This document shows, piece by piece, positions 27,169 through 36,217 of a stretch of 64,000 bases of DNA. The stretch's first letter is position 1, and every line of letters starts with the position of its first letter. The DNA is taken from contig NZ_AVQK01000018.1 in the NCBI RefSeq assembly GCF_001401755.1, positions 124,001 through 188,000 of the forward strand. The letters run 5' to 3'. The translations under genes were made by a program, and so were the position numbers. The notes beneath the pieces are model-generated. The model searched no databases. It saw nothing but the letters and a program-made list of their open reading frames with translations, and was not told the origin of the DNA. This stretch comes from Aquimarina longa SW024. GTDB taxonomy: Bacteria > Bacteroidota > Bacteroidia > Flavobacteriales > Flavobacteriaceae.

Positions 27169-28749
27169 TTAATTGAATATCGACTGCACTTCATCATAAA
27201 CCCGCTCAAAATTAGCTGCTAAATCTGATTGGGAAAACTGCTTAGATTCCTTGGGCAACTCTCTTTGAATATTTGCCAATTTAAACTGCACTTTTTTATC
27301 CTTTCCATCAGCATAGGTAATAAACTCCCCTTGCTTTAATCTAAAGAACACATCTGCTCTAATTTTTGGGATTTCTTTCTCTCCAGTCGTGATTCGGGTA
27401 TCAAAATCAAGGTTATGCCCACGGCTAATACTTTTCGTTGGGTCTTTGATGATTTCAAAAAAACGTTCGTAATATTTAGCGGTATCTGGGTCGTTTACCT
27501 TTCCGAAAAATTGGTAAGAAAGATTACTCAATATTGCTTTACTCGCCTTATCACCATACATCATATCATTCTGTATTTTATCCTGCATCACATAAATAGT
27601 AGCTATATCGTAGCTTCTCAAAGTTGCAGGAATTCGATGCATATTCAACAAACGAATTGTTGGTGCTTCTTCCATCAATAAAAATGAGGGCTTAGAATTT
27701 CGCACACTCATTTGTTTGGTGATGGTGTGAATAATGGTGGCGATCACAGGCGAATACGATGTTTCATATTTTGGATTGTTTACTACGGAAATGATGGCAG
27801 GATTTTCTTCACTATTAATATTCAATGGCACTTCGTCTGCGGATAATGCCATAAAAATTCGCTGTGTACTAATGCGTTTTAGGGCATTGGCCAAGGTGCT
27901 TTTAACACCAGCGGTCTGCCTATCAGAATCCTTACCACTAATAAAAGCATCTGCCATTGCTCTAGATGTGGTATTGGTTTCCAAAAATTGGATAAGGCTA
28001 TCAGTGTCCAATAATTGATAAATGGCTATTAAATGAGGCAGTGTACAGTATTTAGGGTAATCCGTCTTCAGTTTCCAAATCAAACCACCAATCAAACCTT
28101 CAGCAGCATCGTTAAAGAATTTGGTTGTGCCTGTAGTTCCTGATTCACGTTGTTCCAAAAGGTTTTCAATTAGTACCCTCGACACTTCGTTTACACTTTC
28201 CTCGTTCTCTAAGTAGCGTGGCGCAATAGGATTTACCCTATGAATGATTTTATCGAAGGAAATGACCTTAAACGGAATATTACTTTCCTTAAACAATGGA
28301 TATGCCATTTCGGTCAATTCAAAATCCTTGTAGTCGTGAATGACTCCACAAAAATCCTCTTTCCGGAAATGATTTAAGAAACCATAAACTACGCTTTCGG
28401 TTTTTCCGCTTCCAGCGGATCCGATGACGGATGCGCCACGTTTAATATTATCTAGTTTGAAGTTTCCTTTATTCGTAGAAAAACTGACCTGATATTTAGT
28501 ATTTCCATTTTGTGCGTTTTCAGTTTTATGCAGAAAAACATACAGTCCTGTATTAATTAGCATAAGAGGACAAACCAAGTACAATAATATCGATACTAAT
28601 TCATTTCCTTCAGAAATATAGGATACGAGAAACGAAAGCATAGTGATATTTAATAAGAACGCATACTTACTTACTCGAAACATTACATAGAAAACGATAC
28701 TGGCTAAACCAATAATTAAAAGTACTATTTCAGGTTTTGTAGTTAGCAT
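27169..28749 (-). CDS. VirD4-type coupling protein (T4CP) of the ICE
   Basis: 526 residues. N-terminal hydrophobic segments (about 8-28, 31-47, 53-73) are followed by a P-loop GSAGSGKT (110-117) and Walker B LLMEEAPT in the middle. It couples the relaxase-DNA complex to the mating pore and would power DNA entry. It overlaps the methyltransferase gene by 1 bp, so they share an mRNA with the relaxase upstream. Bacteroidetes literature uses the name MobC or TraG-family for this protein; no symbol is assigned to avoid confusion. Confidence 0.82.
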   Translation of the reverse strand: MLTTKPEIVLLIIGLASIVFYVMFRVSKYAFLLNITMLSFLVSYISEGNELVSILLYLVCPLMLINTGLYVFLHKTENAQNGNTKYQVSFSTNKGNFKLDNIKRGASVIGSAGSGKTESVVYGFLNHFRKEDFCGVIHDYKDFELTEMAYPLFKESNIPFKVISFDKIIHRVNPIAPRYLENEESVNEVSRVLIENLLEQRESGTTGTTKFFNDAAEGLIGGLIWKLKTDYPKYCTLPHLIAIYQLLDTDSLIQFLETNTTSRAMADAFISGKDSDRQTAGVKSTLANALKRISTQRIFMALSADEVPLNINSEENPAIISVVNNPKYETSYSPVIATIIHTITKQMSVRNSKPSFLLMEEAPTIRLLNMHRIPATLRSYDIATIYVMQDKIQNDMMYGDKASKAILSNLSYQFFGKVNDPDTAKYYERFFEIIKDPTKSISRGHNLDFDTRITTGEKEIPKIRADVFFRLKQGEFITYADGKDKKVQFKLANIQRELPKESKQFSQSDLAANFERVYDEVQSIFN

Positions 28750-29462
28750 TAGAACAATTTTAATTGCTTCCTGTAATCGTCTAAACGCTTTTGAGCAGCT
28801 TTAACATAAACAGGATTGATGTCCATACCCACTAAATCGTATTTCATATTCCAGCATGCCATAGCAATACTACCGCTACCTATATGTGTATCGATAATCT
28901 TGTCACCTTTTTTAGCATAATTCATAAGTAACCATTCGTACAAAGCTTTGGGTTTTTCGGTAGGGTGAATTCTTATCTGCTTGTTTTTCATATTTTGTTG
29001 AAGCATACCATTCCACAACCAACGAAAACAACGTAAAGGTTTATTAAATGAAGTCCAAGCCAATTCCCCATCGGCATAATCCGTATTGTATTTTGCATCC
29101 GTTCTCTTATCCCAAAAAACCCAACCTTTCATTGGTGGTAATGAAAAATAATTTCCACCCCAGATGATTTGATTTTTCGAAATGCGAAATAACTCATCCC
29201 AGTAAGCTTGCTTTGGTATTTCTTTATCCCAGTCACTTATAGAGCTGTAATCACCCCGTTTAGCTAAACCACCTTTCCGATTTTGGGTGAAATTCATTTT
29301 ATGAATCCCTATTCCGTATGGTGGGTCAACTATTGCCAAATCAAATTGCTTATCTCTGCAATCTTTCATATAAACCATACAATCCATTACTAGCAATTCT
29401 ATTTTGGGTTCATAGATGTTTATAGTTTTCTTCGATATTGTTAATGGATTCTTGACTTTCAT
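28749..29462 (-). CDS. Orphan DNA methyltransferase (DPPY type)
   Basis: 237 residues. Motif IV DPPYGIG is at 46-52 and the SAM-binding motif DTHIGSGS near 190, with motif IV before motif I (beta-class order), typical of N6-adenine or N4-cytosine methyltransferases. No cognate endonuclease adjoins it. It is placed between relaxase and coupling protein genes (12 bp and 1 bp away), so it probably protects or marks the transferred DNA. Target sequence cannot be read from the protein. Confidence 0.8.
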   Translation of the reverse strand: MKVKNPLTISKKTINIYEPKIELLVMDCMVYMKDCRDKQFDLAIVDPPYGIGIHKMNFTQNRKGGLAKRGDYSSISDWDKEIPKQAYWDELFRISKNQIIWGGNYFSLPPMKGWVFWDKRTDAKYNTDYADGELAWTSFNKPLRCFRWLWNGMLQQNMKNKQIRIHPTEKPKALYEWLLMNYAKKGDKIIDTHIGSGSIAMACWNMKYDLVGMDINPVYVKAAQKRLDDYRKQLKLF

Positions 29463-29474
29463 AACTATTTGTTT

Positions 29475-30506
29475 TTATATGCCTATAGAACTTGATTTTA
29501 TAGCCACTTCTGCACCACGTCTTAATCGTTTGAAAACACGAAGTGCAATTTGCGCCTGAGTAACGGGAATACTTGGAACGATTGGCAATCCCGTTTTCGT
29601 CATCATTTTGAAAGCCATTGCTCTTTCGTTAGCTGGTAATTTCATCAAGGCAGCAAAGTAGAGCTTGGGGTTTTTAACAAAATCTTTTCGTGCCTTATAG
29701 GTCTCTGCAAAGTTGCGTTTATAACCAAAAGTCTTGTCGAAAGTTTGTTCCGCTTTCGTGAAAAAAGCATCTCGGTCAAAACCTCGTTTTACATTCTTAC
29801 CGTGCATTTCAACTTCCGAAGCTTTGTGTTTACTTCCTGGGGAAAGACTGACAGAATTTGAAGCATCCTTTCTGCTCACGATGATATGGATATGGCTTTG
29901 GTTTCCCTCTTTTCGCATTCCCTGAACTATCCGTTTTCCGTTTTGTTGATGTGGTGCTTTACGTTCCAGTTTGTCAATTTCCTTTTTCATCCTATTAATA
30001 TTCCCTTCAGCTCTTCCCGCTTGAACATTTCGGATATCCGTTTTGAGCTGCAATATTTTTGTGGCAAAGGGTTGGTTTTCTTTTATCTGAAAATCTGTTC
30101 CTTTAAAGGTGCGTTGGCGTTCAATTTTTGCGAAGTACTTAATGTCATCTATCGTAATAGGTCGCCCATTGATTTCCCGATTGAAGCTGGCAACATAATC
30201 CTTCATCAATTCACGAGTATAGTTTTTTAAATCTTGGCTATTGTTCTGAAGTTTGCGTAATTCATATTTTGAAGGACTGACCGTAATTGAATAAAACTTA
30301 GGTTCTTTCTTTTTCAACTTTGCGGTGTTTCCATCAATCTCTTTTACAACTTCTTCTGCAGAAATCTCATCGCCATATTGATTAAAAAAAGGTTCCATTT
30401 CCTGTTGTTCCAAACCTTGATTTTCTTTCTCTAAATAACCCACGAAATCTGCTGAACTTTGTGAATAATTATTACCCAATTTTTGAGCTGTGATTGTAAT
30501 GTACAT
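29475..30506 (-). CDS. MobB-like relaxase (DUF5712)
   Basis: 343 residues. The histidine triad-like motif HIHIIVSR (about 203-210) is typical of relaxases, and the N-terminal start MYITITAQKLGNNYSQSS is the DUF5712 signature found in Bacteroidetes conjugative elements. It nicks oriT and carries the single strand into the recipient. The basic, helical C-terminus fits DNA binding. It lies 12 bp from the BfmA-like accessory gene upstream. Confidence 0.78.
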   Translation of the reverse strand: MYITITAQKLGNNYSQSSADFVGYLEKENQGLEQQEMEPFFNQYGDEISAEEVVKEIDGNTAKLKKKEPKFYSITVSPSKYELRKLQNNSQDLKNYTRELMKDYVASFNREINGRPITIDDIKYFAKIERQRTFKGTDFQIKENQPFATKILQLKTDIRNVQAGRAEGNINRMKKEIDKLERKAPHQQNGKRIVQGMRKEGNQSHIHIIVSRKDASNSVSLSPGSKHKASEVEMHGKNVKRGFDRDAFFTKAEQTFDKTFGYKRNFAETYKARKDFVKNPKLYFAALMKLPANERAMAFKMMTKTGLPIVPSIPVTQAQIALRVFKRLRRGAEVAIKSSSIGI

Positions 30507-30517
30507 AGCTTAAAAAA

Positions 30518-30898
30518 TTAGAGTTGATTACTTGTATTTTGCTTTTCGCGAAAGCGCACTTCTTTCTTTTCTTCAGCATATTTCTTTTCTACGATTAGCG
30601 GTTTTTTTGTGGGTTCTTCTGTTTCAAACAGCGATTGAATCATAGCCACCGTAGGTTTGGTTTGTGTCTTTTCTACATCACGCATGATGGCAATAACCGC
30701 ATTGATTCTTTTTAAGAGTTTAGCTTCGATGGTGCGTCCTGTTGGACCTAATTTTTCTTTTGGCGAAATTTCATTGTAGAAGAAAAAATCGAGCATCGTG
30801 GACATTGCTTCGGTGTGCGATTTGAAGTATGTGCGTGAAAATGTTTGGAAACGTTTTGCAGTTTCTTTTTTAAATCTAATTCCAGTAAATGAGTCCAT
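30518..30898 (-). CDS. BfmA/BtgA-like mobilization accessory protein
   Basis: 126 residues. The N-terminal part (GIRFKKETAKRFQTFSRTYF) is a ribbon-helix-helix-like segment, followed by a helical region and a charged tail. Size, position just before the relaxase and sequence fit the BfmA/BtgA mobilization proteins that bind oriT. The gene begins beside repeats at 30909-30961 that may be its target. Confidence 0.72.
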   Translation of the reverse strand: MDSFTGIRFKKETAKRFQTFSRTYFKSHTEAMSTMLDFFFYNEISPKEKLGPTGRTIEAKLLKRINAVIAIMRDVEKTQTKPTVAMIQSLFETEEPTKKPLIVEKKYAEEKKEVRFREKQNTSNQL

Positions 30899-30908
30899 AT
30901 TTCGCCGA

Positions 30909-30961
30909 TTTGTCGCAAAATCTTCCCTAAAAATGGGCGTTCTCAGCCCGTTTGTCGCAAA
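30909..30961. other. Candidate ICE oriT: direct repeats and hairpin
   Basis: TTTGTCGCAAA occurs at 30909-30919 and again at 30951-30961, exactly 42 bp apart (four helical turns). Between them lies a hairpin GGGC-GTTCTCA-GCCC (30935-30949). It sits just upstream of the accessory and relaxase genes, the usual place for oriT. The nick site is not known. Confidence 0.45.
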
Positions 30962-30990
30962 TCGCTGATTGTCCAGAAATTAAAATATAA

Positions 30991-31017
30991 TTAATTAACT
31001 GATTATCAGTTAATTAA
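30991..31017. repeat. 27-bp perfect palindrome
   Basis: Thirteen bases on each side of a central T (TTAATTAACTGAT and its complement). It contains the TGATTATCAGTTA core found before traE and near the IME integrase. Likely an operator or oriT-linked site. Confidence 0.55.
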
Positions 31018-31020
31018 AAA

Positions 31021-31090
31021 CGAAAAGGAATCCGAAACATCGCGCAGCGTGTTACCCTCTTGCTATTCCTTTTCGTCCCGCTCGCGGGAC
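31021..31090. other. Nested inverted repeats downstream of the oriT region
   Basis: CGAAAAGGAAT (31021-31031) pairs with ATTCCTTTTCG (31065-31075) around a 33-nt loop. A GC-rich hairpin GTCCCG-CTCG-CGGGAC (31075-31090) follows. No credible gene covers 30,899-31,327. Confidence 0.5.
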
Positions 31091-31327
31091 AAAAATCCAT
31101 ACAATCCAGCTAAAAAGCCGATTGCCATTTTCAGGGAAAATGATTTTCCGATATGTTATTTTTCGATGTGTAAGGGTATCGGCGAAAGTCGAAAAGTGGA
31201 TAACCTTACTGTAATTTGTGTGCTGAATTTCAGCGAAATAAAGATACGGTTTTTTATTGACTTGAAATTGATTGAATACAAAAACACCTCTAAAAATATA
31301 GAGGTGTATCAATTAGCTTTTCAAATT

Positions 31328-31525
31328 TCAAGGATTGAAAACATAGGTGTACGAATACAAATTTCGCATCGCTTCTTCTTCAATCATCGTTTCAAAACTA
31401 GTATGGTTTTTATTTACGTATTTGCGAATGCTATCGCCAAATTTTCGTTTTACATCCTTTTTAGAATTTTCTAAAAGTCGGTTTTGAGCCTCTTCGCTCA
31501 AGTCTGTAAAATTGAGATATATCAT
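31328..31525 (-). CDS. Small conserved-type hypothetical protein of the ICE
   Basis: 65 residues, helical and charged (FTDLSEEAQNRLLENSKKDV). No domain recognised. It lies 11 bp after the RadC-like gene in the same direction, so it is probably co-transcribed. The composition looks like a real small protein rather than a chance frame. Confidence 0.55.
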   Translation of the reverse strand: MIYLNFTDLSEEAQNRLLENSKKDVKRKFGDSIRKYVNKNHTSFETMIEEEAMRNLYSYTYVFNP

Positions 31526-31536
31526 AGCTGTAAATT

Positions 31537-31986
31537 TTACAGAATTCCATTGTCAGAAAAGCTATAGTAATCGCCATCGGGCGCAAATATCAAATGGTCA
31601 AGAATGGTGATATCAAAAAGTTTGGATGCTTTTTTAATCTTGTTTGTGAGTTGTTTATCCGCATCACTTGGTTGTAATTTTCCACTTGGATGATTGTGCA
31701 CCAAAATGATGGCTACGGACAAGGATTTTAAAATTACTGCAAACAATATTCGTAGGTCTATTAATGTGCTTGTTATTCCGCCCTGCGAAAGTTGATACAC
31801 ACCTTTTACCTTATTGCTGTTATTCAATAAGACGACTTTAAAAGTTTCTTGAATACCAATAGTATCTTTATCCCAGTCTTCAAAAAGCAATTCTGCTGCA
31901 TCTTGCGAATTTCCTATTTTATGCCACATTGAGGATTTCAATTCCCCCTTATAACTAATCTTTATTTCATTAACTTTGTGTTTCAT
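31537..31986 (-). CDS. RadC-like JAB/MPN-domain protein
   Basis: 149 residues from the ATG at 31986; an upstream in-frame ATG would run through the terminator at 32013-32046. The JAB metal motif HNHPSGKLQPSDAD (about 105-118, HxHxS...D) is complete. RadC-like proteins are common on mobile elements and may act in DNA repair or recombination; their reaction is not settled. Confidence 0.8.
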   Translation of the reverse strand: MKHKVNEIKISYKGELKSSMWHKIGNSQDAAELLFEDWDKDTIGIQETFKVVLLNNSNKVKGVYQLSQGGITSTLIDLRILFAVILKSLSVAIILVHNHPSGKLQPSDADKQLTNKIKKASKLFDITILDHLIFAPDGDYYSFSDNGIL

Positions 31987-32012
31987 TGTTTCTATTATTA
32001 ATATGGATAATG

Positions 32013-32046
32013 AAAAGAGGGCGCATCTTTCGACGGTTACGCCCTC
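32013..32046 (-). terminator. Terminator after SSB gene
   Basis: AGAGGGCG and CGCCCTCT pair (8 bp) around a 16-nt loop, followed by TTTTC on the minus strand. It lies between the SSB and RadC-like genes. Confidence 0.55.
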
Positions 32047-32059
32047 TTTAATTTTAGGT

Positions 32060-32404
32060 TTACTTATCGCCTTTACTTCCAAGTAAAAGGATTTCATCGG
32101 CTACAACTTCCGTAACATAGCGTTGCTCATTATCATCGGTTGTGTAGCTTCGGGTTTTTAGTTTTCCTGATATTCCAACTTCTTTCCCTTTAGCAACATA
32201 CCTCTCTACAATTTCGGCAGTCTTGCCCCAGGCTACAATTGTATGCCAATTCGTATCTGTTTGCTTTTCGCCTTTGCTGTCTTTGTAATACTCGTTTGTG
32301 GCTAACGAAAAACGGGCTACTTTCTTTCCGCTTTCAAGGTTCGTAATGGTTGGTTCTTGTCCAACGTTTCCAATTAACTGTACGTGATTTTTAATAGTAC
32401 TCAT
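32060..32404 (-). CDS. ssb: Single-stranded DNA-binding protein
   Basis: 114 residues, an OB-fold SSB: NHVQLIGNVGQEPTITNLES, then RFSLATNEYYKDSKGEKQTD, then TNWHTIVAWGKTAEIVERYV. The acidic tail found in chromosomal SSB (DDDIPF-type) is missing; the protein ends LLLGSKGDK, as is common for SSBs of mobile elements. It would coat transferred single strands during conjugation. Confidence 0.85.
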   Translation of the reverse strand: MSTIKNHVQLIGNVGQEPTITNLESGKKVARFSLATNEYYKDSKGEKQTDTNWHTIVAWGKTAEIVERYVAKGKEVGISGKLKTRSYTTDDNEQRYVTEVVADEILLLGSKGDK

Positions 32405-33137
32405 AATAAAATATTTAAGTGATTTATATTTCCCCTATTGATTTAAAACAGATTAAATTTTAAGGGGTGTTTGTTCTTTTCTTTCGTGCACCGCACAATG
32501 GATAGAGTGGGTTTTGTCAAGACTTTTAGGGAATAAATCAGGTGTGTTTGCGACGTAGTAAATTCCTTGGAATTTCAAGGAAGTAGAAGCCTTATTTTTC
32601 ACTAAAACTCGTACAGTCTTGACAAGTTCCATAAGGGCATTAGCAATTCTTTTAAACGCAGTTGCGTTTGAGCGTACCGATAGTTAAGCGAAATAAGTAG
32701 CTGTGGTTAAATTAGAATTGGTTATGTCGTGCCTGTTTTTCGACGCCCCGAAAAACAATAAAGGCTTTATCCATTATAAACCCCTTAAAATGTGTAAGAC
32801 AGCGTTTCGGTTTTTAAGGATTTTCGAGTGAGGGCTCAAGAAGACCGCGCCGAAAATCCTGTTAAGAAAACCGAAGTGATGGCTTTCCGATGAAAAAGCG
32901 GACTTAATTCACAATTTTGGCTCGGGAATGTAGTGTTCCTTCCCAGAGCATCGGGAAGGGTTAACGGAATGGAAAGCTGAAATTGTGGATTGTGTCCAAG
33001 ATATTTGTAGTGAAGCTCTTTTCCCAAAATGTAGCTTTCCGCGAAATGTAGAGGAATGTGCTGAGTGGTTTTGTAAATGCTATTCTTCATTAAATAAAAA
33101 ATCCAGTTTAAGGTACTGGATAAACCTTTAAATATCT
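32405..33137. other. Non-coding, structure-rich region between SSB and DUF932 genes
   Basis: No convincing gene in about 730 bp. An 11-bp inverted repeat TTGTCAAGACT (32514-32524) and AGTCTTGACAA (32615-32625) frames about 90 bp. A 7-bp hairpin AAACGCA-GT-TGCGTTT follows at 32654-32669. A two-part stem (32806-32826 with 32851-32875; 10 bp and 9 bp) surrounds a 24-nt loop. Could be a regulatory RNA, a replication origin or transfer site. Confidence 0.5.
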
Positions 33138-33974
33138 CTAAGCCATTTCATAAACTTCATCGAATAGTTTTTTGTCCAACCGTTCTTGCTGACCAAAACT
33201 CTTCTTCAAAGTGTTATGTAATACTGAGTTAAAAGCGTTGTAACCTAACCACAGATTTGGTTCTTCATTGAGCAACAAGGCTTCGTAGTTCAAAATCTCA
33301 ATGACCTCACGAGACTTTTTCGAAGGGTCACTATTCTTATCACTACACTCGTATCTGAAAAGTTTAGTTCTGTGAAGAATAGCTTTCACAAATTCCTGAG
33401 TGTCGATGATTTTAAATTCCTTCATCTTATCGAATTTCTTGGTAATGGTGTAGAACTCATTATCCAGAAATTTATCGAGCAGATTGTTCAGCCTCGGCAT
33501 AATGAGGTGAGTGTTGTTCTTACTGTGCTTGATAGAAAACTCAATTTCTGCCTGAGAAACGTGCAAACCGTTGGAACATACTTTTCGGTAAAACCCGAAA
33601 TGACCAGAGGTCTTTTCACTACCGTCATAAGAGTTTTTAAACCGAAGCATTGGCAGTATCAAATCCTCTTTATTTTTTACAGAAAACTGACTCTTATCGT
33701 CAATAATGAAATCTGTAATGAACGACCTGTCATTTTTGTTGATGGTGCGCTTGTGGAAGTTCAGTTGTGCATCGGTCAACATTTCTTCAGCTTTCTTGAA
33801 GAACAGTTGATTCGGAATGTGTCCATAGCTGTTCGATACCACATTGACGATTTTGCCATTTGAGATGATAACATTTTCAAGTCCTCGTCTGGATTCCATC
33901 TGTGTCAAAGCTTTTAAGGATTTCATTTCTGATGGAACAAAGATTTCATCCTGTTGCAAATTTTGTAAATACAT
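33138..33974 (-). CDS. DUF932 (phage/plasmid-like) protein
   Basis: 278 residues matching the DUF932 family common on Bacteroidetes conjugative elements (HFGFYRKVCSNGLHVSQAEI in the middle). The biochemical role is unknown; some members are near replication or anti-defence genes. It lies 17 bp after the 53-residue gene, in the same direction. Confidence 0.65.
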   Translation of the reverse strand: MYLQNLQQDEIFVPSEMKSLKALTQMESRRGLENVIISNGKIVNVVSNSYGHIPNQLFFKKAEEMLTDAQLNFHKRTINKNDRSFITDFIIDDKSQFSVKNKEDLILPMLRFKNSYDGSEKTSGHFGFYRKVCSNGLHVSQAEIEFSIKHSKNNTHLIMPRLNNLLDKFLDNEFYTITKKFDKMKEFKIIDTQEFVKAILHRTKLFRYECSDKNSDPSKKSREVIEILNYEALLLNEEPNLWLGYNAFNSVLHNTLKKSFGQQERLDKKLFDEVYEMA

Positions 33975-33991
33975 AGCTTTTGAATTTTAAA

Positions 33992-34153
33992 TTAGACATT
34001 TTGTAATAACTGCGCATAGTACAGTGGATACTTTTCTCTGTAATAAGCCAAGTGGCTTTCCGCACCTTCGATGTTGTAATTTTCTTTACTCGATTGATAA
34101 TGTATTTCAGCCTCTTGTGGCGAAATTTTAGATTTTTCAGATACTCGTTTCAT
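33992..34153 (-). CDS. Small ICE protein of 53 residues
   Basis: Starts MKRVSEKSKISPQEAEIHYQ and ends ...YYAQLLQNV. Helical and charged; no family recognised. It starts 14 bp downstream of one copy of the 131-bp repeat and ends 17 bp before the DUF932 gene, so it is probably the first gene of that operon. Confidence 0.6.
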   Translation of the reverse strand: MKRVSEKSKISPQEAEIHYQSSKENYNIEGAESHLAYYREKYPLYYAQLLQNV

Positions 34154-34167
34154 AATGATATATTTTG

Positions 34168-34298
34168 ATTAAACAATATTTGAGCAGTACCCAAACGGAA
34201 GCTAAAATCTCAGCTCAAAAGGAAACGGAATAAATAAGCATAGGGTGCAGCAATGGCTTTATGCCGTAGTCTTTTGATGGGTGTATTTTACGAGTTTA
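34168..34298. repeat. 131-bp duplicated leader, copy 1
   Basis: Gapless repeat of 36218-36348 with about 17 mismatches. It contains two AAACGGAA boxes 30 bp apart (34193-34200, 34223-34230) and a fully conserved segment around GCTTTATGCCGTAGTC. Lies 14 bp upstream of the 53-residue gene. Confidence 0.85.
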
Positions 34299-34371
34299 TC
34301 TTTGCGCTAACTATTGATTGATAACCCCTTCCTTGTAAATACATTTTTTAGGCATAATCATAAAAAAGAAA

Positions 34372-34397
34372 AAGGGCCAGCACGAATGCCGACCCTT
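34372..34397 (-). terminator. Terminator of the ParB gene
   Basis: AAGGG-TCGGCA-TTCG-TGCTGG-CCCTT forms a long stem with a tetraloop on the minus strand, followed by TTTTTC. It lies 16 bp after the ParB stop. Confidence 0.75.
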
Positions 34398-34413
34398 CTT
34401 CAAACAACAAAAG

Positions 34414-36210
34414 CTAATCGTTTAGTTCCTGAATTTTCTTTTCAAGAACTGTGATGCGCTCTTTCAAACGTGCTTCACGCTTGTCTCGTTTTTCAGCATA
34501 TTCCTTCTCAATGCCGTCAATCTTGGATTTGTAATATCCCTGCATCGCACTGTAGAATGAAATGTTTGTCAGGTTATTCACGTGATTGCTCTCGCCAAAA
34601 TGCACTTGCTTTGTGAGCATATAGCGTATCAGCTTGTGAAAGATTTCCTTTTTGAAATTCTTCTTGAAATTCTCGACCATTTCAACTTTGGTCATCTTGG
34701 ACGTGTCGCTTAAGAACTTTGAAAAATACTTTTGTTGGCTCATATAGTCCACATTATTTTCAAAAAGCGATATTGAGAATGCCACCATTTCGTCTGTTGA
34801 AAGTGTCTTCTTCGTATTGATGTATTTTGTTTCACGAATCATTTGAACCACTTCTTCGAACTGTTTGTTGTTCTCAATGTGCTTCTTGCGGATTTCCCTT
34901 TCATTGATTTTAATGATTTGTTCTTCAGGTGTGCAATCTGCCATTTTTCTGTTGGCCAATGGTGCTGAATACTCACTCGATTTATCTTTTGATTTCTCGC
35001 TTACCTTGACAAAAACTTCCTTGTTCTGGTAGGTCTCAGGATGAAAAACGATACCATTTACAAATCCTTTTTCCTTTGCAGTAATAAACTGTTCCAGTTC
35101 TTCATTGAAGCTCTGTATCGCTTCTTCCAATTCTGCCTTGAGTTCGTCCTCAGAATAATCGTAATGTTGATATTCTATTTTGATGGCTTCTGTTGTTGGC
35201 TTAATTGGATTTTCGATGATTTCAACATCATCCAGCAGATAGACCTTCAAGCCACTTTTTTCCAACTGTGAAATAACCAGCTGATTGTTTTCGTCATCTG
35301 CCCAATACCGTCGTATTTCAGGAATTAGTAGGATGTTTTGCTTCTTAGCCTTTTCAATCAAGTTCAAGAACGATTTACTTTTCTTAGTTTCAAAACAAGC
35401 AGATTTTGTACAGACCATTTTACCCTCGCCAAACAGATTACCTTGATTGGCCGCATTAAATGGACATTCAATACAAGAGCCTGCTTTCGGCACTAATTTC
35501 TTATCAGCTACATCGAAAGATGCTTTTTCCAAGTCATAGGACTGGTCCTTAATCATCCTGTTGATTTGATGCGCATTAAAATCTTCGCCCATCGTTTCCA
35601 ACATCATCTGCTGTTCTTCTGGTGCAAACAATGCAACACCTACACCTAAGGAAATGGTCATTTCGCTATTGCGAACAAAGTGTTTGAAACCCTCTATTAA
35701 ACCTGCCAATTTTAGGCGCTGTCTGATAAAGTTGTCCGTTCTGCCCAATCGCTTTGCAATTTCTGTTGGCGCATACTTCTCGCTTAGGTAAGCAATCGCT
35801 TCAGCTTCCTCGGTAGGTTCTACATCCTGTCTTTGCAGGTTCTCGATGATTTGAACTTCAAGGACATCATTGTTCTCATAAGTCCTCACAATACTGGGTA
35901 TGGTCTTTTTTCCTGCCAGCTTGCTTGCACGATATCGGCGTTCGCCCATCACGATGACATAATGGCCATTTAGATGCCTTACCGTGATTGGCTGCAATAC
36001 ACCGTGCTCTTCGATACTCTCAGAAAGTTGCTGTAATGCATCTTTGTTGAAAGTCTTTCTTGGTTGTTCTGGGTCAGGCTTGATGTTGCCCAGTGGTAAG
36101 TTCTGAATTTGAAGTACGGATGATTTCTTTCCGTTTACTTCCTTCTTGGCAGTAGATTTCTCTCTACTGCGCTTCTTTGTGGTACTCGCTTTTGTTGTCA
36201 TAATACTCAA
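34414..36210 (-). CDS. ParB/Spo0J-family protein, extended, with Cys-rich insert
   Basis: 598 residues, about twice the length of chromosomal ParB. The N-terminal ParB domain (LGNIKPDPEQPRKTF, MGERRYRASKLAG) and HTH (TEIAKRLGRTDNFIRQRLKL) are intact. A cysteine cluster (CIECPFNAAN...CTKSACFET) near residues 250-280 may bind zinc, and a long helical C-terminus follows. It starts 7 bp after the second 131-bp repeat. Likely partition or regulation of the ICE. Confidence 0.8.
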   Translation of the reverse strand: MSIMTTKASTTKKRSREKSTAKKEVNGKKSSVLQIQNLPLGNIKPDPEQPRKTFNKDALQQLSESIEEHGVLQPITVRHLNGHYVIVMGERRYRASKLAGKKTIPSIVRTYENNDVLEVQIIENLQRQDVEPTEEAEAIAYLSEKYAPTEIAKRLGRTDNFIRQRLKLAGLIEGFKHFVRNSEMTISLGVGVALFAPEEQQMMLETMGEDFNAHQINRMIKDQSYDLEKASFDVADKKLVPKAGSCIECPFNAANQGNLFGEGKMVCTKSACFETKKSKSFLNLIEKAKKQNILLIPEIRRYWADDENNQLVISQLEKSGLKVYLLDDVEIIENPIKPTTEAIKIEYQHYDYSEDELKAELEEAIQSFNEELEQFITAKEKGFVNGIVFHPETYQNKEVFVKVSEKSKDKSSEYSAPLANRKMADCTPEEQIIKINEREIRKKHIENNKQFEEVVQMIRETKYINTKKTLSTDEMVAFSISLFENNVDYMSQQKYFSKFLSDTSKMTKVEMVENFKKNFKKEIFHKLIRYMLTKQVHFGESNHVNNLTNISFYSAMQGYYKSKIDGIEKEYAEKRDKREARLKERITVLEKKIQELND

Positions 36211-36217
36211 ATTTTAG

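Noticed and set aside
31049-31474. 141-codon plus-strand frame over the region downstream of oriT
   Set aside because: It runs across inverted repeats and over the opposite-strand 65-residue gene; shadow-like, no protein-like composition.
32836-33090. 84-codon frame on the minus strand (MKNSIYKTTQHIPLHF...)
   Set aside because: It covers the strong two-part stem and has odd composition; more likely a structured RNA or spacer than a protein.
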